Part shown: piece by piece, positions 26,668-35,724 of the stretch | How the letters are laid out: every line of letters starts with the position of its first letter | Position numbering within the stretch: position 1 is the first letter of the stretch | Assembly: GCA_902491625.1 (NCBI GenBank) | Contig: CABUIO010000010.1 | Span: 3,959-67,958, forward strand | Source of the DNA: an uncultured Porphyromonadaceae bacterium | GTDB taxonomy: Bacteria; Bacteroidota; Bacteroidia; Bacteroidales; Muribaculaceae | DNA: 64,000 nt | Direction of reading: 5' to 3' | Made by a program: the position numbers and the translations under genes | Notes under the pieces: model-generated | What the model saw: the letters and a program-made list of their open reading frames with translations, nothing else | The model's database searches: none | Told to the model about the DNA's origin: nothing

Positions 26668-27177
26668 ATGTCTAAGATAAGCAAATTCCAGGATCGACTC
26701 GTGGACGAACAGAACAATCTGATGAACTTCGCCTACAAGCTGACGTCAGACCACAACGCCGCAAGCGACCTTGTTCAGGAGACGACCCTCAAAGCTCTTG
26801 ACAATGAAGAGAAGTACGCAGATAACGTCAACTTCAAAGGTTGGATTTTCACTATCATGCGCAACATCTTCATCAACAACTATCGCCGCAACGTGCGCCA
26901 GAACACTCTGGTCGACACCACCGACAATCTCTACCACCTCAATTCAACCACCGAGGTGGCCAACGAATCGCCCGAAGGCGCCTACACCATCAACGAGATT
27001 ACGGAACTTATCGCCAAGCTCCCCGAGAACTTCAGCAAACCGTTCTCGCTCCACATCGCCGGCTACAAATATGAAGAGATTGCAGAGAAGCTCGACCTGC
27101 CGCTCGGCACCGTCAAAAGCCGCATCTTCACCACGCGCCGACAGCTCCGCGAGCTCCTCGCAGACTACCACGACTGA
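26668..27177 (+). CDS. ECF-type RNA polymerase sigma factor (copy 2)
   Basis: A 169-residue ECF sigma factor with region 2 (ASDLVQETTLKAL, NFKGWIFTIMRNIFINNYRR) and region 4 (PFSLHIAGYKYEEIAEKLDLPLGTVKSRIFTTRRQL). It shares long identical runs with the copy at 20734-21240. No anti-sigma gene is adjacent. Well-formed promoter and terminator make it a single-gene unit. Confidence 0.92.
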   Translation: MSKISKFQDRLVDEQNNLMNFAYKLTSDHNAASDLVQETTLKALDNEEKYADNVNFKGWIFTIMRNIFINNYRRNVRQNTLVDTTDNLYHLNSTTEVANESPEGAYTINEITELIAKLPENFSKPFSLHIAGYKYEEIAEKLDLPLGTVKSRIFTTRRQLRELLADYHD

Positions 27178-27204
27178 TCCGGTTCCGCAGAACCACTAAC
27201 CCAT

Positions 27205-27234
27205 AAACCGCAGACCCTCCTCTGCGGTTTTCTT
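27205..27234 (+). terminator. Terminator of ECF sigma copy 2
   Basis: A 10-bp perfect stem, AAACCGCAGA (27205-27214) with TCTGCGGTTT (27221-27230), followed by T-rich sequence. Confidence 0.85.
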
Positions 27235-27252
27235 TTGACCCGAACCGACAAT

Positions 27253-27293
27253 GGCTGCACCCTAACGTAGGGCTGCTCCACGGAGCAGCAGCC
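27253..27293 (+). repeat. Extragenic palindromic repeat, diverged copy
   Basis: Contains GTAGGGCTGCTCCACGGAGCAG, a diverged form of the palindromes at 9543 and 62258, next to a partial copy GGCTGCACCCTAACGTAGGG. It lies in the gap between two convergent genes. Confidence 0.5.
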
Positions 27294-27351
27294 ACGCTGC
27301 AAGTACCTCAGCGTCAAGAAATAAACGTGTGACAGAGCGTCTCCATCCTCT

Positions 27352-27750
27352 CTACCGTCCTACGGTGCTGAGCGGAGGCATGTAGGCGTCCTCGATATGC
27401 GTAAGGCGGCGATCCACTCCCTCACCTGTCACGACGATTATGTCAAACCTGTAGTAATAGAGATATTCCTGCCGACGCAGATATATGTCGGCCGCCCGCG
27501 CTATGAAGCGCTGCTTGCGCAGATCCACCGCATCGACAGCAGCATCGGCGTCAGGCTTGCGGCGTGCCTTGACCTCTACGAACACCATCTCGCGCCCTTT
27601 CTGCGCGATGATGTCCACCTCATAATGCGACGGTTGCGGGCGCCAGTTGCGCTCCCTTATAGCGTAATCTTTCGACGCAAGATAATCTGCCGCCAGTTTC
27701 TCCGCCTCGCGGCCGAGGCGCATCCTCTCATTCTCCGGATTCTCCATCAT
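27352..27750 (-). CDS. UPF0102 (YraN-family) endonuclease-like protein
   Basis: A 132-residue protein with GREAEKLAADYLASKDY, YEVDIIAQKGREMVFVEVKARR and a C-terminal strand-rich part. The E-x-D...E-V-K pattern is the restriction-endonuclease-like core of the YraN family, linked in some species to DNA processing and recombination. Its ATG overlaps the trmD stop (ATGA). Confidence 0.88.
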   Translation of the reverse strand: MMENPENERMRLGREAEKLAADYLASKDYAIRERNWRPQPSHYEVDIIAQKGREMVFVEVKARRKPDADAAVDAVDLRKQRFIARAADIYLRRQEYLYYYRFDIIVVTGEGVDRRLTHIEDAYMPPLSTVGR

Positions 27751-28424
27751 TCCCCCAACAGATCCGGACGCAGACGCTTCGTGCGCTCAAGAGCCTGCTC
27801 ATAGCGCCACGCGTCGATCTTGGCCTGATGGCCGCTCAAAAGGATGTCCGGCACACGCCAGCCGTTGTATTCCGCCGGACGAGTATACACCGGAGGAGCA
27901 AGAAGATTGTCCTGAAAACTGTCTGACAGAGCCGACTGCTCGTCGCCGATCGCGCCCGGAATAAGTCGTACCGTCGCGTCGGCGATCACCGCCGCTGCAA
28001 GTTCGCCGCCGGTCAGCACATAGTCGCCGATCGACAGCTCCATAGTGCATAGATGCTCCCTGATGCGGTAGTCCACACCCTTGTAATGGCCGCAGAGGAT
28101 TATGATGTTGCCCAACATCGACAGTCGGTTGGCGATGGGCTGCGAGAACTGCTCCCCGTCGGGAGAAGTGAAGATCACCTCGTCGTAGTCCCGCTGCGAT
28201 TTCAGATGCGAAATACAGGCATCCACAGGCTGAATCTGCATCACCATGCCCGCCTCGCCGCCGAAAGGGTAATCGTCGACCTTGCGGTGCTTGTTAGTGG
28301 TGTAATCACGCAGATTGTGGACAGCGATCTCAACCAGCCCCTTGTCCTGCGCACGCTTCAGGATGCTGCAGTTCAGCGGTCCGTCGAGCATCTCCGGCAA
28401 TACAGTGATAATATCTATCCTCAT
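27747..28424 (-). CDS. trmD: tRNA (guanine-37-N1)-methyltransferase
   Basis: Methylates G37 of tRNAs with a G at position 36 using SAM. The 225-residue protein starts MRIDIITVLPEM and has the knotted SPOUT motifs IILCGHYKGVDYRI and SIGDYVLTGGELAA, then HQAKIDAWRYEQALERT. ATG at the complement of 28422-28424 is preferred to the longer open frame, whose extra residues lie within the lipoprotein gene. It overlaps its upstream neighbour as ATGA. Confidence 0.94.
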   Translation of the reverse strand: MRIDIITVLPEMLDGPLNCSILKRAQDKGLVEIAVHNLRDYTTNKHRKVDDYPFGGEAGMVMQIQPVDACISHLKSQRDYDEVIFTSPDGEQFSQPIANRLSMLGNIIILCGHYKGVDYRIREHLCTMELSIGDYVLTGGELAAAVIADATVRLIPGAIGDEQSALSDSFQDNLLAPPVYTRPAEYNGWRVPDILLSGHQAKIDAWRYEQALERTKRLRPDLLGE

Positions 28425-28798
28425 TCGTTCCAGATGTCGGCTTCGACGGCTTCTTTGCGGGTGGTCTTGAAGAGTTCGTCCATGTCCTCGACAGCGGGAC
28501 ATTCCTTGAACGATTCCTTTTCCGTCATTCTCTCAAAAGCGCTGTTGTCCTCAAGCTTTTTGTTGTCACGGAAGCGGCGGATGAATTTCACGCGGTCGCG
28601 CAACGGAGCATTCTCGTAGTATTTGACATATTTGCCCACGATCTTGTCTACTTTTTTGGCATCGTAGTCGTGTGCGACCTCGATCAGCTCGTCGGCCATC
28701 TTGTCGGCATCCTCACGCGGATTGCCGCTCACTCGATTGCAGGCCACCGTCATCAGGCAGATGACCGCAAATGTCAAAAGGCAGATATATTTTCTCAT
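28421..28798 (-). CDS. Small lipoprotein of unknown function
   Basis: A 125-residue protein with a lipobox signal (LLTFAVICLMTVAC) followed by a charged helical domain (ADKMADELIEVAHDYDAKKVDKIVGKYV, DRVKFIRRFRD). I see no catalytic motif. It is translationally coupled to trmD and begins 2 nt after the barrel gene stops. Confidence 0.7.
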   Translation of the reverse strand: MRKYICLLTFAVICLMTVACNRVSGNPREDADKMADELIEVAHDYDAKKVDKIVGKYVKYYENAPLRDRVKFIRRFRDNKKLEDNSAFERMTEKESFKECPAVEDMDELFKTTRKEAVEADIWNE

Positions 28799-28800
28799 AG

Positions 28801-29484
28801 TCAAAAATCGTATCCGAGGGTGAATGTCCATGCTTTGTGATGACCGCCCTTCAGGTCTTTATAAACTCTCGATGTGCCGGCCTCGTAGTGTACGCCGATG
28901 GAGTAATGGCGGGCATAGCGCACTGTCGTGCCTAATTTCCAGCCGAAGCTCCATTTCTTGCGGATGTCGAAGTAGCCGGTCTTGAAGGTCAGCGGGCCTG
29001 TCGAGGGCGTGTCGAAATGTGTCTTGTCGCTGCCTCCGAGTCCAAAGCCGAACACGGGACCGGCCTCAAGCGCCCACTGAAGGTTAGAAGCGGGATTCAT
29101 GCGCACGGAGGCCATGAGAGGAATCTTCAGCCATGTGGAGCGTGTGTGGCCGTAGGTGTCGACTCCCGGTACGTCGGCTGTGTTGTCGTTCTTGGTGATG
29201 TAGCTGTAGTTGTGGCTACGGCTCTCGAAGAAAACTCCCGGCTGCATGGTGAAGAACTCGCGGAAATTCAGATCCACGACAGCTCCGGCGGTGAATCCGG
29301 TACCCCAGCTGTCGAGGCTGAGATCCTTGCCGTCACCGGGCGAGGTCTGGTTGGAGGTATTGACACCGACCCTCACTCCCACTCCGATCATACGCTCGGG
29401 AGCGGAGGTGTCGAAGAAGTCCTGGGCAGAAGCTGTCGCGGTGGCCACGATCATGGCCGCGGCAATGATGGCTTGTTTCTTCAT
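28801..29484 (-). CDS. PorT-like outer-membrane beta-barrel protein
   Basis: A 227-residue protein with a signal peptide (MKKQAIIAAAMIVATATASA) and an eight-strand-type barrel. GVRVGVNTS, FFTMQPGVFFESR and TWLKIPLMASVRM are typical of the Bacteroidetes PorT/OMP_b-brl_2 family, and it ends in an aromatic residue (LGYDF) as barrels do. Function unknown. It overlaps queA's end by 4 nt. Confidence 0.78.
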   Translation of the reverse strand: MKKQAIIAAAMIVATATASAQDFFDTSAPERMIGVGVRVGVNTSNQTSPGDGKDLSLDSWGTGFTAGAVVDLNFREFFTMQPGVFFESRSHNYSYITKNDNTADVPGVDTYGHTRSTWLKIPLMASVRMNPASNLQWALEAGPVFGFGLGGSDKTHFDTPSTGPLTFKTGYFDIRKKWSFGWKLGTTVRYARHYSIGVHYEAGTSRVYKDLKGGHHKAWTFTLGYDF

Positions 29485-30533
29485 CTTATTATGAGCATTG
29501 CGTCGCCGTAGGCGCCGAAGTTGTATTTATGTTTGATAGCGTCCTGATATGCGCTCATGATCAGATCGTAGCCGCCGAAGGCGCACACCATCATCAGCAT
29601 GGTGCTGTAGGGAAGGTGGAAGTTGCTGACCATGTGGGTGCAGACCGAGAACTCGTAGGGAGGGAAGATGAACTTGTTGGTCCATCCCTTGTAGGGCATG
29701 ATGTGGCCGTCCATGCAGACGGAGCTTGCCAGCGCCCTCATGACGTCGGAGCCGACAGCGCAGACCCTGGCGTTGCGGTCCTTGGCGGCGTTGATGATGT
29801 CAACAAGCTCGCCTGAAACCTCCATGTCCTCGCTGTCCATGCGATGTTTGGTAAGATCCTCCACGTCGATGTCACGGAAATTGCCACGGCCGGAGTGCAG
29901 GGTCAGGAACGCGCGCTCCACGCCCTTGATTTCAAGGCGTTTGAGCAGTTCACGCGAGAAATGGAGTCCTGCAGCGGGTGCCACAACCGCGCCCTCCCTC
30001 TCGGCGAAAATGCACTGGTAGCGGTCCTCGTCCTCCGGCTCCGCCTCGCGATTGATGTAGTCGGGCAACGGAGTGTGGCCGAGGGCGTAGAGGTCGCGCT
30101 TGAACTCGTCGTGAGGACCGTCGTAGAGGAAGCGCAATGTGCGGCCGCGGTTGGTGGTGTTGTCGATCACCTCGGCAACCATCGAGTCCCCCTCGCCGAA
30201 ATAGAGTTTATTGCCTATCCTGATCTTGCGGGCCGGCTCCACGAGCACGTCCCAAAATTTGTTTTCGCTGTTAAGTTCGCGTAGCAGAAACACTTCGATG
30301 CGGGCGCCGGTCTTCTCCTTGTTGCCGTAGAGGCGCGCAGGGAAGACCTTGGTGTTGTTGAACACCATGACGTCGCCATCGTCAAAATAGCTGAGTATAT
30401 CCTTAAATTGCAAATGCTCGATCTCTCCTGTCGAGGCATTGACCACCATCAGCCGACATTCGTCGCGGTTTTTCGACGGATACTGGGCTATGAGTTCTTC
30501 CGGAAGTCTGAATTTAAACTGGGATAGCTTCAT
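29481..30533 (-). CDS. queA: S-adenosylmethionine:tRNA ribosyltransferase-isomerase
   Basis: Builds epoxyqueuosine on tRNA from preQ1 and SAM. The 350-residue protein starts MKLSQFKFRLPEELIAQYP and has VMVFNNTKVFPARLYG, APAAGLHFSRELL, LHSGRGNFRDIDVEDLTKHRMDSE (family contact region) and PPYEFSVCTHMVSNFHLPYSTMLM. Full length. It follows truB by 49 nt, where the coding strand may have a weak promoter. Confidence 0.95.
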   Translation of the reverse strand: MKLSQFKFRLPEELIAQYPSKNRDECRLMVVNASTGEIEHLQFKDILSYFDDGDVMVFNNTKVFPARLYGNKEKTGARIEVFLLRELNSENKFWDVLVEPARKIRIGNKLYFGEGDSMVAEVIDNTTNRGRTLRFLYDGPHDEFKRDLYALGHTPLPDYINREAEPEDEDRYQCIFAEREGAVVAPAAGLHFSRELLKRLEIKGVERAFLTLHSGRGNFRDIDVEDLTKHRMDSEDMEVSGELVDIINAAKDRNARVCAVGSDVMRALASSVCMDGHIMPYKGWTNKFIFPPYEFSVCTHMVSNFHLPYSTMLMMVCAFGGYDLIMSAYQDAIKHKYNFGAYGDAMLIIR

Positions 30534-30582
30534 TTACTGGAATGTTGCAAAGAGTTGTTACTTATAGGTTGAATATAGGTGT

Positions 30583-31308
30583 TTATTGTTTTCGGTTGGC
30601 TTCGTACCAGTCGGGAAACTGCAATTCGGCCGAGGCAATAAGTTCGAGAGCCTGGTCGATGCTCATGCAGTCCTCGATACGGTAGTCTCCTATGCGGGTG
30701 CGCCGAAGGTCTGTGAGATGCGCGCCGCAGCCGAGCGCTTCGCCGATGTCGCGGGCAAGCGAGCGGATGTAAGTGCCTTTGGAACAGCCCACGCGCACCG
30801 TGACGTAAGGCAGCGACATGTCGGTCAGCTCAAGCTCGGAGATGACGATCGGCTTGGCCTTCAGTTCCACCTCATGTCCCTTGCGGGCGTATTTGTAGGC
30901 GCGCTTGCCGTCGATCTTGACGGCGGAATAGACAGGAGGGACCTGCATGATCTCTCCCCGGAAACGTTCGAGAACCTCGCGCACATCCTCCTCGGTGATA
31001 TGTTCGTAGGGATGTTCGCTGTCTATTTCGGTCTCAAGGTCGAAACTCGGCGTCGTGGTTCCGAGACGCATGGTGGCCACATACTCTTTGTCGGAGCCTT
31101 GAAGCTCGTCGATGCGTTTGGTGCCGCGCCCGGTGCAGACAAGAAGCACACCGGTGGCCAGAGGATCGAGGGTGCCGGCGTGTCCGACCTTGAAACGGCG
31201 CGCTCCGAGACGGCGCTGCAAGGCACCGCGAAGACGTTTCACGGCGTCGAACGATGTCCATCCTTTCGGTTTGTCGACCGCAAGTATCTCTCCCGTTACG
31301 AAATCCAT
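30583..31308 (-). CDS. truB: tRNA pseudouridine-55 synthase
   Basis: The 241-residue enzyme has the catalytic segment GHAGTLDPLATGVL with Asp48, the KP-x-GWTSFD start and SCSKGTYIR-type YIRSLARDIGEALGCGAHL segment. It lacks the C-terminal PUA domain of E. coli TruB, as usual in Bacteroidetes. It is 12 nt after uppP in the conserved ftsX operon. Confidence 0.95.
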   Translation of the reverse strand: MDFVTGEILAVDKPKGWTSFDAVKRLRGALQRRLGARRFKVGHAGTLDPLATGVLLVCTGRGTKRIDELQGSDKEYVATMRLGTTTPSFDLETEIDSEHPYEHITEEDVREVLERFRGEIMQVPPVYSAVKIDGKRAYKYARKGHEVELKAKPIVISELELTDMSLPYVTVRVGCSKGTYIRSLARDIGEALGCGAHLTDLRRTRIGDYRIEDCMSIDQALELIASAELQFPDWYEANRKQ

Positions 31309-31320
31309 CAGTAAAAAGGT

Positions 31321-32154
31321 TTAGATTATGATGCATAGTATTCCGACGATCACGCAATAGAGCGCGAACCAGACGAGGCGCCCTTTCTTGACAAGGGCGA
31401 TCATCCATTTGCAGGCGGCACAGCCCACAAGGTAAGCGGCAGCGAATCCTATCAGCATCGACAGCCAGCCGACTCCGCCTCCAGATGCGGCGGATGTCTC
31501 CGCTGTCATCATACCCACAAGGTCGAGAAGCGCCTCGCCGACGATCGGGATAACGACCATGATGAAGCTGAACTGTGCCACTTCGGAGCGGCGGTCGCCC
31601 AACAGGATACCGGTGGCGATCGTGGAACCGCTGCGGCTCAGACCGGGAAGCACGGCGATGGACTGCGCAATGCCGATGACGAAGGCGTCGAGCCACGTGA
31701 TGTCATGCCCGGCGTTGGCGCCGCGCAGATGGCGCGTGGCGAAATTGATGCTGCTGAGATGGGCAAATGTCAGCAGGGCGGCGGTGACGATAAGGCAGAT
31801 GCCGACCACGAGAAGGCCGGAACCGAAGATCGCCTCGACGCTGTCCTTGAAGAACACTCCGACAATCCCGACAGGGATGCAGCTCAGGAGAATCTTGCAG
31901 ACATAGCGGAAATCCTTGGTGTCGCGGAACTGAAAGAAGGAGACCGCGAGTTTGCGGAACATCGGGAAGAGTATAGTGATCGTGCTCAGCACTGTGGCGA
32001 AATGCACCATCACGTCGAATTCAAGTTTCTGCTCGGGGGTGATGGTCACTCCGAGAAGTTCCTGAAAGATAGTCAGATGGCCGCTGGAGCTTACCGGCAG
32101 ATACTCCGTGGCACCCTGTACGATGCCGAGGATAAGAGCTTCTAACCAATCCAT
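31321..32154 (-). CDS. uppP: Undecaprenyl-diphosphatase
   Basis: Recycles the undecaprenyl carrier for cell-wall and surface glycan synthesis. The 277-residue polytopic protein has the two signature motifs EYLPVSSSGHL near residue 18 and LPGLSRSGSTIATG near residue 168. Its ATG shares a base with the stop of the DUF3098 gene. Confidence 0.95.
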   Translation of the reverse strand: MDWLEALILGIVQGATEYLPVSSSGHLTIFQELLGVTITPEQKLEFDVMVHFATVLSTITILFPMFRKLAVSFFQFRDTKDFRYVCKILLSCIPVGIVGVFFKDSVEAIFGSGLLVVGICLIVTAALLTFAHLSSINFATRHLRGANAGHDITWLDAFVIGIAQSIAVLPGLSRSGSTIATGILLGDRRSEVAQFSFIMVVIPIVGEALLDLVGMMTAETSAASGGGVGWLSMLIGFAAAYLVGCAACKWMIALVKKGRLVWFALYCVIVGILCIII

Positions 32155-32513
32155 CAGTTCTCTTCGGTTACAATGGTTGTATCCTCGCCCTCGGCGGTTT
32201 CCACACTCTTGCTCTTGGGACTGTAGACAATGGCGAAGGCCATGGCGACAAATCCGATAAATGCCATCGCCGGACCCACGACGATGCGGCGCGTGCTGAA
32301 GATGTCGTAATTGAAATGCGCGGGATCACTGTTTGACGAGCCCGTCATAAGCAGAAAACCCACGATGATAAGCAGCAGCGAGACTCCCATGAAAATGAAA
32401 TTGAGCTTTACGAAAGGCTTCTGCGCCTCTGTCTCGGCTCCGTTGACGAGTCGGGTTTCCTGCGATTTTGCGGCAGGACTGCCGGTTCGGTTCGTGTTTG
32501 ATATTTTCATCAC
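32154..32513 (-). CDS. DUF3098 membrane protein
   Basis: A 119-residue protein with two membrane helices (about residues 37-57 and 79-98) with the signature FIFMGVSLLLIIVGFLLMTG and FNYDIFSTRRIVVGPAMAFIGF. This family sits between ftsX and uppP across Bacteroidetes; its function is not known. The neighbours suggest an envelope or division role. Confidence 0.88.
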   Translation of the reverse strand: MMKISNTNRTGSPAAKSQETRLVNGAETEAQKPFVKLNFIFMGVSLLLIIVGFLLMTGSSNSDPAHFNYDIFSTRRIVVGPAMAFIGFVAMAFAIVYSPKSKSVETAEGEDTTIVTEEN

Positions 32514-32570
32514 TTGTTAATGTGTCTGTTTTTCTCTGATTTACATTTGGACGTTTCCTTTTCCCGGACG

Positions 32571-33452
32571 TCAGCTCCGGAACAGTTCGTCGTAATCGCG
32601 TCGCAGATAGCGCGTCGTGGCGATAAGCGCCGACAGACCGCAGACAACGACACCCAAGGCGTAAAGCGATCCGACCACTATCCAGATGCCGCCCCAGTTT
32701 ACGTAGGTGTAAAGACCCGGAAGTTCCGAGTCATGCAGGAACGCCAGACACCCGAGAAGCACACCGGATGCCGCTGTGGCGGCTATAAGTCCCGAAAGGA
32801 TATTGTTGACGATAAACGGACGGCGTATGAAGCCGTTGGTGGCGCCCACAAGCTGCATGGTGTGGATGGTGAAACGCCGGGAATATATGGTGAGAAGCAC
32901 CGTATTGTTTATAAGCACACAGGAGATGAGCACCATGACTATCGCGATGATGCCCAGCACTATGAAGGCGTGGGAGAAGAAATTGTCGAGTCCGCGTGTG
33001 GTCTCCGAGTCGGGCATGACCACCTCCTCGACTTCGGGACGTTTCGAAAGCTCGGCCTTTATCTTGGCAAGCTCTTGAGCGGAGGAGTACTGCTCCTTAA
33101 GACGGAAAGTCACCTCCGGAGAGAGGAAATTGTATCCGGCCACCTCCATGAGGTCGTCGCCGGTCTGGGCGTTCCATTCGGCAAGAGCCTCGGCCTTCGT
33201 CACGAGTTTCGGAGAGAGAGCGTAAGGACGCGATTTCACGTAGTCAAACAGAGGCGCGGCCTGCGCGTCGGTGATGCTGTCAGTCGTCACGATGCTGACC
33301 TGCTGCAGCTCTTTCACCTCACGCGCCGTGTTACGCGCGGCCACTGCAAGCAGACCGATGCAGCCCACTATAAGCAGCAGAAGCGTCACACTGATGATCG
33401 TCGTGAGATGAGCTGCCAAATAGGAAATCTTTACCTCCTTGTATTTCTTCAT
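32571..33452 (-). CDS. ftsX: Cell-division permease-like protein FtsX
   Basis: A 293-residue protein with four membrane helices (first at about residues 17-38) and a large extracytoplasmic loop after the first (about residues 40-165), then FtsX/MacB-fold segments such as VLLTIYSRRFTIHTMQLVGAT. FtsX works with FtsE to activate peptidoglycan hydrolases at the septum. First gene of the operon to queA. Confidence 0.92.
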   Translation of the reverse strand: MKKYKEVKISYLAAHLTTIISVTLLLLIVGCIGLLAVAARNTAREVKELQQVSIVTTDSITDAQAAPLFDYVKSRPYALSPKLVTKAEALAEWNAQTGDDLMEVAGYNFLSPEVTFRLKEQYSSAQELAKIKAELSKRPEVEEVVMPDSETTRGLDNFFSHAFIVLGIIAIVMVLISCVLINNTVLLTIYSRRFTIHTMQLVGATNGFIRRPFIVNNILSGLIAATAASGVLLGCLAFLHDSELPGLYTYVNWGGIWIVVGSLYALGVVVCGLSALIATTRYLRRDYDELFRS

Positions 33453-33494
33453 CCTTTAGAGGGCACTTTTTAATTACAAGTTAATTACAAGCGG

Positions 33495-33502
33495 CAAAGA
33501 TA
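33495..33502 (-). promoter_or_regulatory. -7 box of the ftsX operon
   Basis: Minus-strand TATCTTTG; a TTG lies 21 bp upstream, slightly longer than the usual spacing. The ftsX start codon is 43 nt downstream. Confidence 0.6.
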
Positions 33503-33565
33503 ATACATCAATATCCCCTTTGTCAAGTATTTAGCTGAAAAATCGGCACTTCCGGACAAAAATTC

Positions 33566-33601
33566 AGCCGTCGGAGACCTTCTTGAGGCTCTCCGGCGGC
33601 T
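33566..33601 (-). terminator. Terminator of the ogt-GH97 unit
   Basis: A 12-bp stem (33566-33577 with 33590-33601, one mismatch), followed on the minus strand by a T-run. It is 22 nt after the GH97 stop. Confidence 0.75.
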
Positions 33602-33623
33602 ATATGACATGAAAACAGATGTA

Positions 33624-35720
33624 TTACTGCGCGACAATCCGGATAGCGGCGCCTCCGCCCGGTGCAAGCGGCTGTTTCAGCTTCTGACCCGACTTGACGC
33701 TGATAGTCCTTATCCTGTAGGCCTGCGGATTCTCCTTCCAGTGGGCGCCGGGAGCGTCCTCATAGATTGTAGCTGTGTATTTCTTCCCCGCGGGGAGGAA
33801 GCTGAGGTCGATCGTTGCGGTGCGGGCGTCGGCGTCGGTGATGGCGCCCACATACCAGTCGTCGGAATTCTTGTCGCGGCGCGCCACGGTGATGTAGCGG
33901 TTGGGCTCGGCCTCCAGATAGCGGGAGTCGGACCAGTCGACAGGCACATCCTTTATGAACTGGAAAGCGTCGATGAACCGCTCGTAGTTCTCCGGCAGGT
34001 CGCACGCCATCTGCATCGGAGAGGGCATCGTTAGATAGAGGGCGAGCTGACGCGCCAGCGTGGTGCCGGCCTGCGAGTCCTTGCCTTCGCCGTAATAGCT
34101 CAGCCGCGTCTCGAAAAGTCCGGGAGTGTAGTCCATCGGGCCACCTTTGAGACGCGTGAACGGCAGGATGCATGTGTGGGACGGCGGATTGCCACCCATA
34201 GACTCAAATTCGCCGCCGCGCGCCGACTCCTGCGCAAGCCAGTTGGGATATGTGCGACAAAGTCCGGTGGGACGCGGAGCCTCGTGGCTGTCGACCATGA
34301 TTCGGTAGTCGGCGGCACGTTCGATGACATGGCGCACATGATCCACCATCCATTGCGACGTGTGATGTTCCGAACGAGGAATGATGGCGCCGACATAGCC
34401 GGTCTTCACGGCATCGTAGTTGTTGTCTTTCATAAACTTGAAGGCGCGGTCAAGCTGCAGTTCGTAGTCGGCGGCGTTGGCGGCCGTCTCGTGGTGCATG
34501 ATCAGTTTCACACCCTTGGAGGCGGCATAGTCGCGCAGCAACGGAAGATCGAAGTCGGGATATGCCTTGTCGAAAACGAACTGACGGTTCTTGCGGTAGC
34601 TCGCCCAGTCCTCCCATCCTTCGTTCCATCCTTCGACGAGCACTCCGTCGATGCCATGCTTGGCTGCGAAATCTATGTATCGCTTCACATTCTCTGTGTT
34701 GGCCGGATGGCGTCCGTTGGGTTTAAGCGTCGTGTAGTCGGTGACGCCGGGCTTGGCGAGATAGTCGTCGGAATATGCCCATGTCTTCCTGTTGCCGGTG
34801 AACATCTCCCACCACACTCCGACAAATTTCATCGGCTTGATCCAGGATGTATCTTCGATGGCACACGGTTCGTTGAGGTTGAGAATGAGCTGCGAGGCGA
34901 GGATGTCGCGGGCGTCGTCGCTCACGATCAGAGTGCGCCACGGCGTGTTGAACGGCATCTGGAGGTAGGCGCTCACGCCCAGGCGGTCGGGGACAAGCTG
35001 CGTCTTGAGCGAATAGCCCGTGGGGTCGGCTTCAAGGAGCATCGCCGGGTAACCGGCAAGCGCAGCCTCGTGGACATTGACATAGACCGGATCCGATGTT
35101 TTGAGAAGCAGCGGCGTCTGCACAGTCGTGCCCTCGGCACGCTGCGCCTCGCTGTGGCGGCCGTAAGCGGCGAGCGCCTCGGGCAGCTCCGAAAATGTGG
35201 TTTCCGACCATAGATACTCGTCGGTATCGTAGTCGCCGGGAATGCAGTAGAGCTTGTGGTCATCGGTGAAATTGAACTCGGTAATCTCGTCGCGCAACGT
35301 GAGATAGTTGCTACCCTGCTGCACCGGAAGCTCGTAGCGGAACCCGATGCCGTCGTCAAAAACACGGAAACGCATCGTCATTTCGCGCGAAGGATTGTCG
35401 GCCTTCAGACGCACGGCGAGTTCGCGGAAATGGTCGCGCACCTTGGAATATTCGCCCCACACAGGCTCCCATGTGCGATCCACGGTCGTCGTGTCCGTGC
35501 CGACGATCCGGAAACCGGAATCGAACACGGTCTCATCGGCGAGAAGTCCGAGACGACTCGGATAGAGCAGCGGTTTACCCTTGTAATCGACACAATAAGT
35601 CGGTACGCCGTCAGCGTCGACGTCGACACTCAAGCGCAGATCTCCCGAAGGAGAGGTCACATCCGCCGCCGTACAACACAAGGCTACGGCAAGCATGATG
35701 GCGGTAATAAAAGCTTTCAT
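33624..35720 (-). CDS. GH97-family alpha-glycosidase
   Basis: A 698-residue periplasmic enzyme with a signal peptide (MKAFITAIMLAVALCCTA). It shows the GH97 layout: N-terminal beta-sandwich with SPSGDLRLSVDVD, a TIM barrel with KFVGVWWEMF, GIDGVLVEGWNEGWEDW, KLIMHHETAANAADYE and YDAVKTGYVGAIIPRSEHH, and a C-terminal strand domain. The family includes alpha-glucosidases such as SusB and alpha-galactosidases; which activity applies cannot be settled by eye. It starts 4 nt after ogt and is not part of the glucan locus. Confidence 0.88.
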   Translation of the reverse strand: MKAFITAIMLAVALCCTAADVTSPSGDLRLSVDVDADGVPTYCVDYKGKPLLYPSRLGLLADETVFDSGFRIVGTDTTTVDRTWEPVWGEYSKVRDHFRELAVRLKADNPSREMTMRFRVFDDGIGFRYELPVQQGSNYLTLRDEITEFNFTDDHKLYCIPGDYDTDEYLWSETTFSELPEALAAYGRHSEAQRAEGTTVQTPLLLKTSDPVYVNVHEAALAGYPAMLLEADPTGYSLKTQLVPDRLGVSAYLQMPFNTPWRTLIVSDDARDILASQLILNLNEPCAIEDTSWIKPMKFVGVWWEMFTGNRKTWAYSDDYLAKPGVTDYTTLKPNGRHPANTENVKRYIDFAAKHGIDGVLVEGWNEGWEDWASYRKNRQFVFDKAYPDFDLPLLRDYAASKGVKLIMHHETAANAADYELQLDRAFKFMKDNNYDAVKTGYVGAIIPRSEHHTSQWMVDHVRHVIERAADYRIMVDSHEAPRPTGLCRTYPNWLAQESARGGEFESMGGNPPSHTCILPFTRLKGGPMDYTPGLFETRLSYYGEGKDSQAGTTLARQLALYLTMPSPMQMACDLPENYERFIDAFQFIKDVPVDWSDSRYLEAEPNRYITVARRDKNSDDWYVGAITDADARTATIDLSFLPAGKKYTATIYEDAPGAHWKENPQAYRIRTISVKSGQKLKQPLAPGGGAAIRIVAQ

Positions 35721-35724
35721 AATA

